Of a stretch of 64,000 nt of DNA, positions 10,985 through 23,848 are shown in pieces; positions within the stretch are counted from its first letter, which is position 1; each line of letters opens with the position of its first letter. Location: contig NC_064035.1 of the NCBI RefSeq assembly GCF_932526225.1, positions 2,355,501 through 2,419,500 of the forward strand, in the 5' to 3' direction. A program made the translations under genes and the position numbers. A model generated the notes under the pieces. It saw nothing but the letters and a program-made list of their open reading frames with translations. It was not told the origin of the DNA and did not search any database. Source of the DNA: Nematostella vectensis (lineage: Eukaryota > Cnidaria > Anthozoa > Actiniaria > Edwardsiidae).

Positions 10985-13900
10985 ATGCTTTCGCGTGCTG
11001 TTAAGGAACACAACCAAAAGCAAGCCGTGGCCAAGGAGAAGCAAGGTGACTTTAGAACTCTAGTCTACTCACTCCTCACAAAATGTGTTCATAAGTAAGC
11101 TATGTTAAGCTTTTACTTTCTTACTGGTTATGTTTATTTTCTAAAAGAACCTTTCCCTTTATTAGAGCGCTTGAGGAGAGAGGCTGCCGTTGAAGCTTCC
11201 AAGCTCACTTATCGGTTAATGGACACGGTCAATTCAGGGTATGTAAAGGGTCTTTTAACAGCTGTTCACTTCATTCAAAGAAAAGCTATTAGCAAGGCTG
11301 AGGACTACTAAGTACTAAAATATCAACAGGAGTAATATCTAGTGTGACAGATGTTTCTCTAGTAAAAACCCTGCTAAAGTAGACCATCTCGCAGAATTGT
11401 CTTACAGATGCAAGTCACACTATAAATTAAAGTGCATCTGAAGGAGTAAACCGATATCCTCCAAAACGGCTAAATCATCGATATCTAATATCTCCTATGC
11501 TAGAATGATCTTCATTAGCGAAAATCCCCGATTTTCAATATTCCCAGATTTTTTTTACAGCCCTTTGAATATATCAGTCTGTAAAAGGTAGGTACTTCAC
11601 ATATGATCGGTGAAGTGTGTTCAACATCATACAATATTAGATTATCCGACCCCCCTTGATTAAGAGTCCTTGGCCATCCTTAGGTGTCCTTGCCGTCCTT
11701 ACTGTAGGTGTACCTAGTCGTCCTTAGGTGTACCTTGCCATCCTAAGGTGTACCTAGCCGTCCTTAAGTGTCCTTGCCGTCCTTAGGTGTACCTAGCCGT
11801 CCTTAGGTGTACCTTGCCATCCTAAGGTGTACCTAGCCGCCCTTAAGTGTCCTTGGCTGTCCTTAGGTGTACCTAGCCATCCTTAGGTGTACCTGGCCGT
11901 CCTTAGGTGTCCTTGGCCATCCTTAGGTGTCCTTGGCCGTCCTTAGGTGAACCTTGCCGTCCTTATGTGTCCTTGGCCGTCCTTAGGTGAACCTTGCCAT
12001 CCTTATGTGTACCTGGCCATCCTTAGGTGTCCTTGGCCGTCCATAGGTGTACCTGGCCGTCCTTAGGTGTACCTAGCCGTCCTTATGTGTACCTGGCCGT
12101 CCTTAGGTGTCCTTGGCCGTCCTTAGGTGAACCTTGCCGTCCTTATGTGTACCTGGCCGTCCTTAGGTGAACCTTGCCGTCCTTAGGTGTCCTTGGCCGT
12201 CCTTAGGTGTCCTTGGCCGTCCTTAGGTGTACCTGGCCGTCCTTAGGTGTCCTTGGCCATCCTTAGGTGTACCTTGCCGTCCTTATGTGTCCTTGGCCGT
12301 CCTTAGGTGAACCTTGCCGTCCTTATGTGTACCTGGCCATCCTTAGGTGTCCCTGGCCGTCCATAGGTGTACCTGGCCGTCCTTAGCTGTACCTAGCCAT
12401 CCTTATGTGTACCTGGCCGTCCTTAGGTGTCCTTGGCCGTCCTTAGGTGTCCTTGGCCGTCCTTAGGTGTCCCTAGCCGTCCTTAGGTGTACCTAGCCGT
12501 CCTTAGGTGTACCTGGCCATCCTTACGTGTCCTTGGCCGTCCTTAGGTGTACCTGGCCATCCTTACGTGTCCTTGGCCGTTCTTAGCCGTCCTTAGGTGT
12601 CATTGGCCGTCCTTAGGCGCACCTAGCCGTCCTTAGGTGTACCTTGCCGTCCTTAGGTGTCCTTGGCCGTTCTTAGCCGTCCTTAGGTGTCATTGGCCGT
12701 CCTTAGGCGCACCTAGCCGTCCTTAGGTGTCCTTGGCCGTCCTTAGGTGTACCTGGCCGTCCTTAGGTGTACCTGGCCGTCCTTAGGTGTCCTTGGCCGT
12801 CCTTAGGTGTGCCTGACTGTCTTTAGACGTACCTTGCCGTCCTTAGGTGTCCTTGGCCGTCCTTAGGTGTACCTTGCCGTCCTTAGGTGTACCTTGCCGT
12901 CCTTTGGTGTACCTGGCCGTCTTTAGTTGTACCTGGCCGTCCTTGGGTGTACCTGACTGTCCATAGGTGTACCTACACCCAGACTGGTATATTCAAAAGG
13001 CTGTAAAAAAATCGGGGATTATGGGAAATCAGGGATTTTCGGTAATAAAGAATTTTTCATCATAGGAGATATTAGATATCGATGGATGAACCGTTTTGGA
13101 GGATATTGCTTTTATTCCTTCAGATGCACTTTAAATTATGCTTTCTATTCCTAAAGTAGCAACATTTGCTGTAGCATCTGTGGCATCGATGAAAAACTGT
13201 TTTCTTTTTACAGGGTCGAACAAGCATATATAAATCAAAGAAAATTAGAGACAGAAGCCAAACAGCTTCAAACCCAAGCCAGTGAGTATTCCATGTTTGA
13301 TTATCCATAGTGGGTATAATCTCACTAATGCACTAGTCATTTGAAACCCCCATCCCAATGGTCCCAGGGAAGTGTGGGGTTAACGTTGCAGTTTAGAGCA
13401 CTTTTGAACAAGAATCTGTCACAAAGGGTGGGGGAATTGACAGTTTTTTACTTTAAGACTTGCAGTGTGTGGCAAGCTGCATGGCGAAATGTGCAAAACG
13501 CACATGAATGATAACTAACATCGGATCCCTGTTATCTTCATAGTTATTAGTACAAATTCACTGAAGTGTACTTGTTTTGAAAGGCTTTTTTTCAGATGAC
13601 TTGTTGCTAGGTAGTTGCCGAAGGGTAGGGGTAGTTGACTGCAGTTTTGTCCCAAGGGGGTACATAGGGGGTGGGGGCTCTTCTCTGTTTTGTACAGCAT
13701 CAAAGCCTAATCCCCACCCTTCCCGGGACCGTGGGGGTGGGGGCTCTTCTCTGTTTTGTACAGCATCAAAGCTTAATCCCCACCCTTCCCCGGGACCGTG
13801 GGGGTGGGGGCTCTTCTCTGTTTTGTACAGCATCAAAGCCTAATCCCCACCCTTCCACGGGACCGTGGGGGTGGGGGCTCTTCTCTGTTTTGTACAGCAT

Positions 13901-15159
13901 CAAAGCCTAATCCCCACCCTTCCCCGGGACCATGGGGGTGGGGCATAACATGACACTTTCATTTTAGATACCTTTGCGAAACAATCTGTGCTATGGCTTC
14001 AGATGGTCGAGAGTTTTAACCAGGCACTCAAGGTATCACTTGTTTTTTACTCAAATGTTTTTAGTTTGTCAGGTTGCCTAGAGAGGGATTATTCACAAAA
14101 TGGGGGAGGGAGGGGGGTTTAGATAGAGAAAGATAAAAAAATCCATCTGCCATAAAAAAAAGTACCCAAAATATGTACAGCTTAAACTAGAGAGTGAAAA
14201 ATGTAAGCAATGATTCTGCAAACAAAAAATAAGAAAAAAATTTAAATACTCAAAAAGAAGGAAATCATGCACATCAGAAAAAAATGTGTACACAACTAAA
14301 ACTTGAGTGGGGTAAGTAGCATATTATGTTTAGGGTGGAACAGCCTTAGGTTTTGGCAAGGTGGAGACTTTGCCTAATGAACATGGGTAAAGATTGGGAA
14401 ATGAGTTGTTATAAGGGAGGGGAAAGTATTCTTAGGTGGCTTAATATAATATTAAAATGTGTATTGTTTTATGGTGTCTATCAGAAAATTCACCTTTTAG
14501 TTCTGTACACATTTGACTGATTTGCAGGAACTAGGCGATGTGGAAAACTGGTCCAGAGTTATAGAGGCTGACATGACCTCTATTGCAAGCGCCCTGGAGT
14601 ATGCATACAAAGGTAATTTTCAGTCATCATTGAAATGATGCAGTCACACTGAAGCCATGTTTCATGTAGTGTGAAACGAAAGCAAGTAGCTTAGAAAAGT
14701 AGGAGCTATGAATCAACACAAGGTTGAAAATGTAGGTTGTACGCATACCTGTCAACTCTCCCGCATTAGGCGGGAGTCTCAAGATTTTGGACCCCTTCCC
14801 CTGCATTGAGCACCAAATCTCCCGCTTTTTAGCGATTTTTATCGCTTCCAAAAAATTATTCTATAGAAAATCGCCATTTTGCCTATTTTCTATTAAAATA
14901 TTTGAAACAATAATTCCCTTGCGTAGTGCAATTTATCTAATGTCCTCACGAGACACCCAAAAAAAATGAATATACCCCACCCCTCCCCCAAAAAATTCTC
15001 AAGCCTTGAGATTTTTGGAGGTTGACAGGTATGTGTACGCCTTTGTAAAACAGAGAAGTTGTACTCTGATGTTTCAAGCGTTAGCCTCAGAGCAAAAGAA
15101 ACTAAACATGAACAAATGATTTACATTTGTTTATAGGTGATGTCCCCAATACAAGCTGA
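10985..15159 (+). CDS. BLOC1S1: BLOC-1/BORC subunit 1, 6 exons, 124 aa
   Basis: Exons 10985-11045, 11166-11238, 13214-13281, 13968-14032, 14528-14612, 15137-15159 join in phase to 124 aa plus stop; the human short form is 125 aa. The opening MLSRAVKEHN, the block EQAYINQRKLE and the ending NFNQALKELGDVENWSRVIE follow the family closely. The protein is an all-helical coiled-coil subunit shared by BLOC-1 (biogenesis of lysosome-related organelles) and BORC (lysosome positioning); it is also known as GCN5L1. It is head to head with LYCHOS. Intron 2 holds a foldback element with a minisatellite, intron 3 a 67-bp repeat, and intron 5 a hAT-like MITE. The first two exons are too short to be found without splicing logic. 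Confidence 0.95.
11427..13134. mobile_element. 1.7-kb foldback element with TTAA duplication, carrying a minisatellite
   Basis: The element 11431-13130 is bounded by TTAA (11427-11430, 13131-13134). Its ends are inverted repeats of about 150 bp: left AGTGCATCTGAAGGAGTAAA, right the reverse complement, both continuing through atcctccaaaacgg, tcgatatctaatatctccta and ccgattttt to the word cagtctg. Everything between the arms is the 20-bp minisatellite. It has no coding capacity and sits in BLOC1S1 intron 2. Confidence 0.9.
11650..12977. repeat. 20-bp minisatellite inside the foldback element
   Basis: About 66 copies of ccttaggtgtccttggccgt and close variants (gtacctggccgt, gtacctagccgt, gaaccttgccgt). 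The array lies exactly between the two inverted arms of the surrounding element. Confidence 0.97.
13660..13950. repeat. 66-67 bp tandem repeat in BLOC1S1 intron 3
   Basis: Four copies start at 13671, 13737, 13804 and 13871, each with gtgggggctcttctctgttt and the palindrome-like tccccaccc...gggtgggg. Overlapping reading frames in both directions (for example 13577-13843) come from the repeat. The array ends 18 bp before the splice acceptor of exon 4. Confidence 0.93.
14737..15040. mobile_element. hAT-like MITE in BLOC1S1 intron 5
   Basis: A 288-bp element (14745-15032) with inverted ends ATACCTGTCAACTCTCC / GGAGGTTGACAGGTAT. It is flanked by near-identical 8-mers TTGTACGC and GTGTACGC. An 8-bp duplication and short inverted ends fit a non-autonomous hAT element. 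Confidence 0.8.
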
Positions 15160-16981
15160 CAGAATGGCATAAAAGATAGTTTGACTTGAGTTACAGTACG
15201 CCAGGGTTGTCTTCTTCAGCAGTAAGCATGGACAGAAAAACAAATTACGTTTTCTGCATTTCTGCATTGATGATATTCACAACCAAAGGCAATAGCACAA
15301 CTGGTGGTTTGCTGATACCAGAACTAATGAAAACTGTGCACGGGTGGAAAAAACTTTTTAACTGTGTAACTAGATGCCATTGTTGACAGCATAAACATTG
15401 CGTGACAATCTTAGTAAGTAATTTGTTTTATTTTGTATTTGTGTAAGCTTCTCGTGTTAAAAAAATAACAGCTATCTTGTAATTTCTGATTTTATTATAT
15501 ACAGTTGATCTACAGTTGATCTCCTTAACATTGTCCTTAAAAATGTTTACAAGATTAAATATCCAGTCCTTGCATGAGATCTTTGATTAAAAGATAGCTT
15601 TATGTACAAAATAGAAGCATTTGAAACCATACACAGTGGCTAAGAAATCTACAAATAGCATTAAGCTACATGGTAGAATTCCTCATGTGATGAAATTAAA
15701 GACTTCAGACTTTTGTTACTTGTAAATATCTTTTGAACAACATGAACAGGATCAATTGAAAATGTATAAGGAGTAACTAGCTGTATTGCAATAATTGAAA
15801 CCTTCACTATGGTGTGTAGTGCTTAGTATCTTTTATTAACAATCAATCAAAACTCTTTAAAATACCCAGTATAGCCTGTGTACTACAAAAAACAAGAGAT
15901 ACAACAACATTAAAACCAATATAATTCCGGTCACATTATATGGCTTTTCCTTATAAACAAGGTAGTGCAATTATTGCCAACATTGTTGACTGAGTTGACT
16001 GAATTTAAATAATGCTCTGTTGATTATTGGACCCTGATGCTAATTGAATGTTTCATTTCTGTGTGGATAAATCACATACAGTATGAGACCCTATTTCAGA
16101 TTGAGACTTTTCATTAAAAGAACAATACCCTTTTAGTAAAATAAGCAAGAAAAATAACTTAAAATGCTTTGCTTTTAGATTTGAAGAATATAAAAAATAT
16201 TGATCAAGCACTACCGTAATTAATAAACTCCTAATAAACTCCTGCTATCTAAAGAACGCCTTCTATCAAATGAATGCCCCCCCTAAGTTTGTATTGAATG
16301 AAGTTTGTATTGAATGTCCCTCTCTAACAAACTCCCCCCTCTATGTAAACCCCCCCCCCCTTACCCTTATCTGAATTTGGCTTCTGATGGGTACAGCTTG
16401 CTTAAAGTCAAGAAACGCTTGATATGCAGGCTATAATTTAATGTGTTCCTGACTGATACTAGAACCCCACTTTACTTGGATTTGTTATATTGTTCTAGTT
16501 TGTAAAGAACGCCCCGCTCTAATAAACACCTCCAATCTATTGAACCCGACCCCCCCCCCTCCTCGGACCATTGAAATTGAAATTGAAAATAAACGCCCTG
16601 GGCATTATTCATTTACGGTACATGTACTTGATTGAATTAGCCAATGGAAACGGGTGCCTTGTGTGACTCTGTATTGTGCAGGAGTGTAACATGGTGGGGG
16701 TGTTGGCCTTCTTTAAAAACATGGTATACTCCAAATGAAACGTGTCTACAAATAGTGTTGCTGTGCGTTAATGGCACCACATACATTGTTTTCCTTCGAT
16801 ATGCTGCCTTCTGCTTATTCTCCAGTTCACAAAAAATGGCAGTTGATGATGCCCTGACTCCTGTCCTGCCATGTATCTAAAGCTAATTACACCATGGGAC
16901 TTATTTTTGTACAGTTCTTGCAGAGTTCTGAACACACTAAGCTATAATTGTACTTGTCGTTATTTTAAAATAATATGTAGC
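15160..16981. other. convergent 3' regions of BLOC1S1 and TMEM198
   Basis: The stop codons of BLOC1S1 (plus) and TMEM198 (minus) face each other across 1.8 kb. No exon is seen here. Short reading frames such as 15186-15386 and 16644-16880 lack any recognisable protein pattern. Poly-C tracts occur near 16280, 16350 and 16545. The region most likely holds both 3' untranslated regions. Confidence 0.6.
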
Positions 16982-19900
16982 TCATACTGAAGTGCCCCTG
17001 GCTTCTTCTGCTTGATAGTAGTTCTAAAAAGACAATTTAGGAATTATGGGATGCAGATACTGCATGGTTGAGAATTATGGGATGCAGATACTGCATGGTT
17101 GAGAATTACGGGGATGCAGATACTGCATGGTTGATAATTACGGGATTCAGATACCGCATGGTTGAGAATTACGGGATGCAGATACTGCATGGTTGAGAAT
17201 TATGGGATGCAGATACTGCATGGTTGAGAATTACGGGATGCAGATACTGCATGGTTGAGAATTACGGGATTCAGATACTGCATGGTTGAGAATTACGGGA
17301 TGCAGATACTGCATGGTTGAGAATTACGGGATGCAGATACCGCATGGTTGAGAATTACGGGATTCAGATACCGCATGGTTGAGAATTACGGGATGCAGAT
17401 ACTGCATGGTTGAGAATTACGGGATGCAGATACCGCATGGTTGAGAGTTACGGGATGCAGATACCGCATGGTTCAGAATTACGGGATGCAGATACTGCAT
17501 GGTTGAGAATTACGGGATGCAGATACTGCATGGTTGAGAATTACGGGATGCAGATACTGCATGGTTGAGAATTACGGGATGCAGATACCGCATGGTTGAG
17601 AATTACGGGATGCAGATACTGCATGGTTGATAATTACGGGATTCAGATACCGCATGGTTGAGAATTACGGGATTCAGATACTGCATGGTTGAGAATTACG
17701 GGATGCAGATACTGCATGGTTGAGAATTACGGGATGCAGATACCGCATGGTTGAGAATTACGGGATTCAGATACCGCATGGTTGAGAATTACGGGATGCA
17801 GATACTGCATGGTTGAGAGTTACGGGATGCAGATACCGCATGGTTGAGAGTTACGGGATGCAGATACCGCATGGTTCAGAATTACGGGATGCAGATACTG
17901 CATGGTTGAGAATTACGGGATGCAGATACTGCATGGTTGAGAATTACGGGATGCAGATACTGCATGGTTGAGAATTACGGGATGCAGATACCGCATGGTT
18001 GAGAATTACGGGATGCAGATACTGCATGGTTGAGAATTACGGGATGCAGATACTGCATGGTTGAGAATTACGGGATGCAGATACCGCATGGTTGAGAATT
18101 ACGGGATGCAGATACTGCATGGTTGAGAATTACGGGATGCAGATACTGCATGGTTGAGAATTACGGGATGCAGATACCGCATGGTTGAGAATTACGGGAT
18201 GCAGATACCGCATGGTTGAGAATTACGGGATGCAGATACCGCATGGTTGAGAATTACGGGATGCAGATACCGCATGGTTGAGAATTACGGGATGCAGATA
18301 CCGCATGGTTGAGAATTACGGGATGCAGATACCGCATGGTTGAGAATTACGGGATGCAGATACTGCATGGTTGAGAATTACGGGATGCAGATACTGCATG
18401 GTTGAGAATTACGGGATGCAGATACTGCATGGTTGAGAATTACGGGATGCAGATACCGCATGGTTGAGAATTACGGGATGCAGATACCGCATGGTTGAGA
18501 ATTACGGGATGCAGATACTGCATGGTTGAGAATTACGGGATGCAGATACTGCATGGTTGAGAATTACGGGATGCAGATACTGCATGGTTGAGAATTACGG
18601 GATGCAGATACTGCATGGTTGAGAATTACGGGATGCAGATACTGCATGGTTGAGAATTACGGGATGCAGATACCGCATGGTTGAGAATTACGGGATGCAG
18701 ATATTGCATGGTTGAGAATTACGGGGATGCAGATACTGCATGGTTGAGAGTTACGGGATGCAGATACTGCATGGTTGAGAATTACGGGATGCAGATACCG
18801 CATGGTTGAGAATTACGGGATGCAGATATTGCATGGTTGAGAATTACGGGGATGCAGATACTGCATGGTTGAGAATTACGGGGATGCAGATACTGCATGG
18901 TTGAGAATTACGGGGATGCAGATACTGCATGGTTGAGAGTTACGGGATGCAGATACCGCATGGTTGAGAGTTACGGGATGCAGATACCGCATGGTTGAGA
19001 GTTACGGGATGCAGATACCGCATGGTTGAGAGTTACGGGATGCAGATACTGCATGGTTGAGAATTACGGGATGCAGATACCGCATGGTTGAGATACCATA
19101 CTGCTCAAGTGATTATGGAATACAGCTTATGGTGGACATTGTTTGTTGTTGTTGTTGTTAAGAAGGAGGTATACAACACTCAAGGGTGGGAACCAACAAA
19201 TCAAACTGATGTCAGAAGTGAAAATTTTACACTATTAATTCAACAGACACTAACCTTTGCAACCACATCACCATTCATTTGCAGACTTCTGTATCTCTTC
19301 ATAGCCTTGTCCTCCCCTTGGAGGGAAACTGAATTTTTTCCTGAAAAAAAAAACATACATGTCATGTACCAGCTCAAGATGAGGGTATTGTGAAATACTT
19401 TGAGCTCATTCACAGACAGAGCTCACAGACAGTTAATCAAATACAGTCAATTGCAAAACTAACATACCTGCCCTGTGATTATATCTCCTTCCTGTTTTAG
19501 CAAATTGAACAATGATTCCAGCTACAAAAAACAAGGGCCATATCCCAAGAATCACCCAAGTAATCCAGCAGTGATCAATAAGCTGGTGACCAGCCACAAT
19601 CCTATGCCATGTGTACTCCAACAGCAGGTACCCCTCCATGAAGTAGTCTATTCCTCCACACAACAAGACCCCGCCCACCATGGACGTCGCCATGATAAAC
19701 AAGGGCTTTTGGAATCTGAGGGTAAGGAGTCCAAGTAGAAGGCTTAAGCCAAGAAGTATGCCAAAAGGTATCCACTTGATGGTTATGTGGTAGAAAAACT
19801 CTACAACAAAGAACCCTGCAAGTGCTATGAAAAACCCAAATGCAAATCCTCCCAGGAACAGCCCACAGTATGTGACAAAAGTAGTGAGAAGCCCACAAAA

Positions 19901-20486
19901 GAGTCCGACAGCAAGTGATACTGCGATGAGGCCCCAGATGGGTAGTGTGGTGTGATTGTTGATGATGACAAAGGTGACTAGGGTTGCAAATATGAAGCCA
20001 AGGAGAAACAAGCTGACTTTAAAGCATCTGTAACCTGACAGATAAAATGGTAGAGTTAACTACATAATAATATGATAATAGTAATAACAGTGAATAATAG
20101 TACTAATAATAATAATCATCACAATGATTGTGATAGTGATAGTGCTAACACTTAGCCATATGGGCAAAAGAAATAGAACCAGGCAAGTGCTATCAAAGTT
20201 GTCTGAGTACAACTTGGGATACCCTATGACAATAAGTTTGATGTGATACTGACGCTTGAGCCAGGACCCTACCACACTATTCATTGTGTTACTTACCAAC
20301 AAGAACAAAATAGAAACCAAAGACAATGGACAGGCAGCACGTCACAGTGTAGGGGATGTTTAAAGTGCCATTAAGAACAAAAACCTCAAATTCTGCACAC
20401 TGCTTATTTTTATTTGCATGTGTATCATTCCCTGGCGGAGATCTTGAAATGTTCTGTGCTGATACCATGACCAGGAAACATGACAT
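16982..20486 (-). CDS. TMEM198: TMEM198 multi-pass membrane protein, 4 coding exons, 294 aa
   Basis: Coding exons 20486-20297, 20034-19468, 19340-19255 and 17023-16982 join in phase to 294 aa. After an N-terminal segment with NIS and NDT/NGT glycosylation sites comes a hydrophobic block with the family hallmark GYRCFK followed by about six more membrane helices (SLFLLGFIFATLVTF, GLIAVSLAVGLFCGLL, WVILGIWPLFFVAGIIVQF). The short C-terminus keeps the family motif KRY...NGDVVAK (human KRFNGDVLS). In vertebrates TMEM198 helps Wnt signalling by binding LRP6. The 14-codon last exon is recovered only by splicing; it begins right after TTTTTAG and is separated from the previous exon by a 2.2-kb intron full of a 31-bp minisatellite. 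An upstream acceptor (CTCTTTTAG just before the ATG) shows that a 5' untranslated exon exists further up. Confidence 0.92.
17041..19096. repeat. 31-bp minisatellite in the last TMEM198 intron
   Basis: About 66 copies of a 31-bp unit gagaattacgggatgcagat + actgcatggtt. Variants (tattgcat, accgcat, gattcag, gagagtt) alternate in a pattern that repeats at longer spacing. Each unit contains ATGCAG-ATA-CTGCAT, a 6-bp inverted repeat. Confidence 0.97.
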
Positions 20487-20489
20487 CAC

Positions 20490-22320
20490 TAAAAGAGACT
20501 GAACAATGCAAAAACATTATGTCATACCAAAAATGGCAAATATCAGATTTAGATATGTAAAAGATTTTTAATCTAGAAAATAGGCCTCAGTTGCTGTCTT
20601 CTTTTTGTAAACTCTTAATTTGTACCCATCTAACCCTCCCACCTCTCTGTGATAGGTGTGGCCCTGGTAGGGGGTATGTGCTTGATCCCCCCCCCCCCCC
20701 CCCCCCAGGGTCAGTATAGCCCCTTGTGGTCTTTTTAATCAGAACCATGTTTTCTATACCCTTGAATAACCATAACCAGATCTGGAAAGTAACTTCCCCT
20801 AGCTAGCCAGAATATGTGTCAATACAAATAATATTAAACAACCAACTAAGTTAATTTGCATTTAGATGTGGCTCAATGATAATATGACAGAATTAGATGG
20901 TTAAAAGCAATTCATAGGTTTATCAAATCCTCGTAATTGGAACAAAATAGCTCACAATCAATATTGGATTTAATCCGTCCCAATTTGTCCACCAAAAGAA
21001 ATCCTACTTCAATTAAATTGTTGTATTGTTTCCACTATAATCTACTTAAAGATAAACAAAATAGCTGATGATAAAGTCAATTCCTTGCTTCACTTGATGG
21101 TCAAGAGCTAAGTAATTTCCATCACAGCTTGTTATAAGATTTTGAATGTAAATAACATTTTAAAAACTTATCTTGGGGGTCACAATGCCCTTCAACACTT
21201 ATCTGTTTGCGAGAATTAGTTTATGTAAGTATATGTGACTTTTATATCTAGTCTTATACAAACAAGCAGGAACTAAGATACCAAATGAAAAATATTTTTT
21301 GAGGCAAACTATTTTACTGGAAAAACATTCTGCAGCTAAAAAACCATCCCCTGTAGAGTTGATTTTTAACCTTTTCATAATTACCAAGTTAGAAAAACAA
21401 AATGCATTTGGACGTGTTATTTTTGCTGTGTGTATACAAGCGATAATTCAGACTCGACGTGTTAAACCATCATTTTATATTTATTCATGCGATATTCGCT
21501 GATCTTGGGAAGGTTTCCGTACTTTGGCTACGAGGCTGGTTCACAATGTTAGAATAAAAATAAAACACGCACATTTTGCTTTATCTGTTTAGCGCAAACT
21601 TTAGATCTGTGTACTGTTATCATCCAATTTATATCAATCGACAATAAATTAGGCATAAAAAATGAGCTACGATATTCTACTAAACCTTTATGTTAATCAG
21701 GGGAGAACATACATGTTAAGTAATAATATGATCACTACAACGGATTTGTTCTTCGCTTGATTGCAAGTCTAAAGAGCAGCTAGACAATTATTTCTCCCGT
21801 GTAAAGGCAAATCATTATGACCAAAACAAGCTATTTCCATCGATGTTAATAGAGATAAAATAATGGTTATCATGTAGTTCGAAATGTGTACGGAAGCAGG
21901 AAAATGTTCGAATTTTAGCGTCAGAAGTGAAGCAACCGTAAATTGAACGGCGCTAGAATTTGCAAAACAACAACAGCCCCTCCATAAGTTCTGCCGCGCT
22001 TCCACCCGGTCCTGATTTCACGTAGATATACATACCTTTGTATAAATTCTTTCCATTGTTCAGCAAGATGGAATTTCCCTTAAACAGTTGAATGGTGGAA
22101 AAAGTTCACACTGTTTTTGATGGCCACAGTCCAAGCCGTCCGTTCATCGCCACTAGACCAAATCCAGGACGGACGTGCTCTAGGGACCCAGGGTCAAATA
22201 CAACACGTTGGGAGAAACTAGCACTTCGTCTATATCCGGAAACGCTTTGTCACAACAAAAACACTCGAATGTCAATGATAAATTCCGAGACATCACCAGT
22301 ATCTGATATGATCTTTTTTT
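20490..22320 (-). promoter_or_regulatory. 5' untranslated/promoter region of TMEM198
   Basis: The coding exon starts directly after a splice acceptor, so the promoter must lie upstream. A good minus-strand donor CAAAG|GTATGTATATC occurs at about 22034, in a stretch with more CpG than its surroundings (21960-22240). I infer a non-coding first exon there. A poly-C tract lies at 20687-20706. No other gene is visible between 20490 and 22320. Confidence 0.4.
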
Positions 22321-23254
22321 TTTCTTAATTCCTGTTTTTCTGATTAGAAATATGCTTAATTACCAATCAAGTAATCGATGTAAAAGTGATCAATTGATAT
22401 ATTCTTGTTGATAGAACTCCCTAATTATTACAAAGTTGAGTGGATCTGTCGGCGTTGACAGTTTCACACTGATTATTTTACATCCTGGAAAAGGAGAAAC
22501 ACTATTGTTTGTTTGTATTTGTGCTGTATTGTACGTTTGCACCATTTCAACTTTGCAATATTACCAAATGATTGCGAACTTGCCCAGATCTATGAGCAAA
22601 TATTTACATGCCTGACATGCAAGTGTAGCGAGAGCGCGCGTCACACCTCGCCTATATTCTTTATAGATCTGGGGTGCGCTAGGGCGCGCTTGCGTCTCTC
22701 TTGATGTTCAACTCATAGGTGTTTTCGAATTATCTGTTTGTTTGTTTTTTATGAATCGAGTTTGCATAAAAGGAAACACTGCGTGCGGGGTAAAACCAAG
22801 ATTAAAATCCTGCGAGAAAATTAGCATAACAAAGCATCTCGCATCAGAAACTCGCGTACACGAAGACCCGTTTTTGCCGTTTTTGTCTTCCACATACAGT
22901 ACTGCAGAATGCGAATTATAATCTATAAAATATTGGAATACATAAACTCGACTTTGCAGGCTCTCGTGGGTGGTTTGAACTGCTCATAATAAAACAACAT
23001 TAAAATTTTACTCTTATTTAGAGTATCTATCTGTACACATCTAGTGATCATTAAAACTAAATCTATCTATGCCATATTGTATGTAAATCTATTGCATTTT
23101 AAATGCTATGTACATTACTTCGCATATAACAAAAAGAATGTCAAATGTCGATCTATAGATCTCATCACTCCGCATGTGATTCTATCCAAATCATGTTCTG
23201 GTAGAGTTTTTTCATAAACAAACTCTGTTCATTGGCCATACAAATACATAGCCT

Positions 23255-23500
23255 ACGTGTAGCCGCTGACTCGCGAAATCCTCTCGTAGCGTCTACGCAA
23301 CGGAGGGGATAATCGTGTTCCGTGACGTCACGGCTTTCACAGGAAAACCTATAATAGTCTCTGATTGGCCACTGACTTAGTAACTTTCTCTTGGATATTT
23401 TGATTGGCCCAGATCAGAAGTTGTTATTAAGGTTTCCGCTGTTTACGATGTGAGTTTATCGAGCGGTTCAAATATGGAGTAAAACACTACAACTCTCCCA
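23255..23500. promoter_or_regulatory. CpG-rich promoter-like block with CRE and CCAAT boxes
   Basis: Holds a perfect TGACGTCA (23323-23330) and two inverted CCAAT boxes (gattggcc near 23363 and 23401). Just downstream, 23484-23560 reads PPNRDKSALSSALDMCQRYL before a stop, which looks coding. It may be the start of a gene that the Penelope palindrome has broken. No intact gene follows. Confidence 0.4.
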
Positions 23501-23848
23501 CCTAATCGTGATAAATCTGCCCTAAGTTCAGCCTTAGACATGTGTCAACGTTATTTGGAATAGAATCAAAAAGCCCAAACTGTCGCGATCTCGTACCAGA
23601 ACAATGAATACACTACTCCAAAAACTGGAAATCGACTCTGCCAAATTTTCGTCTTTAATAAGACTTCTTCAGGGCAGACTGAAGAAGGTGAATCGTTACA
23701 AGCTTATTTACATCAGAATAGTGGCGCGAGACGCAAAAAACATTACAACTGACAAAAACGCGCATTTTCTAGAATAGCGCGCGCTATGGATAAAAAGAAT
23801 TTACACATCTCTACGTGGGCTCCTACTACAAAAAAAGTCATCACGCGG

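Noticed and set aside
13558-13910. Overlapping 80-90 codon frames on both strands
   Set aside because: Generated by the 67-bp repeat in BLOC1S1 intron 3; no protein pattern.
19602-19898. 98-codon minus-strand frame and 87-codon plus-strand frame
   Set aside because: Shadows of the TMEM198 membrane exon in other frames.
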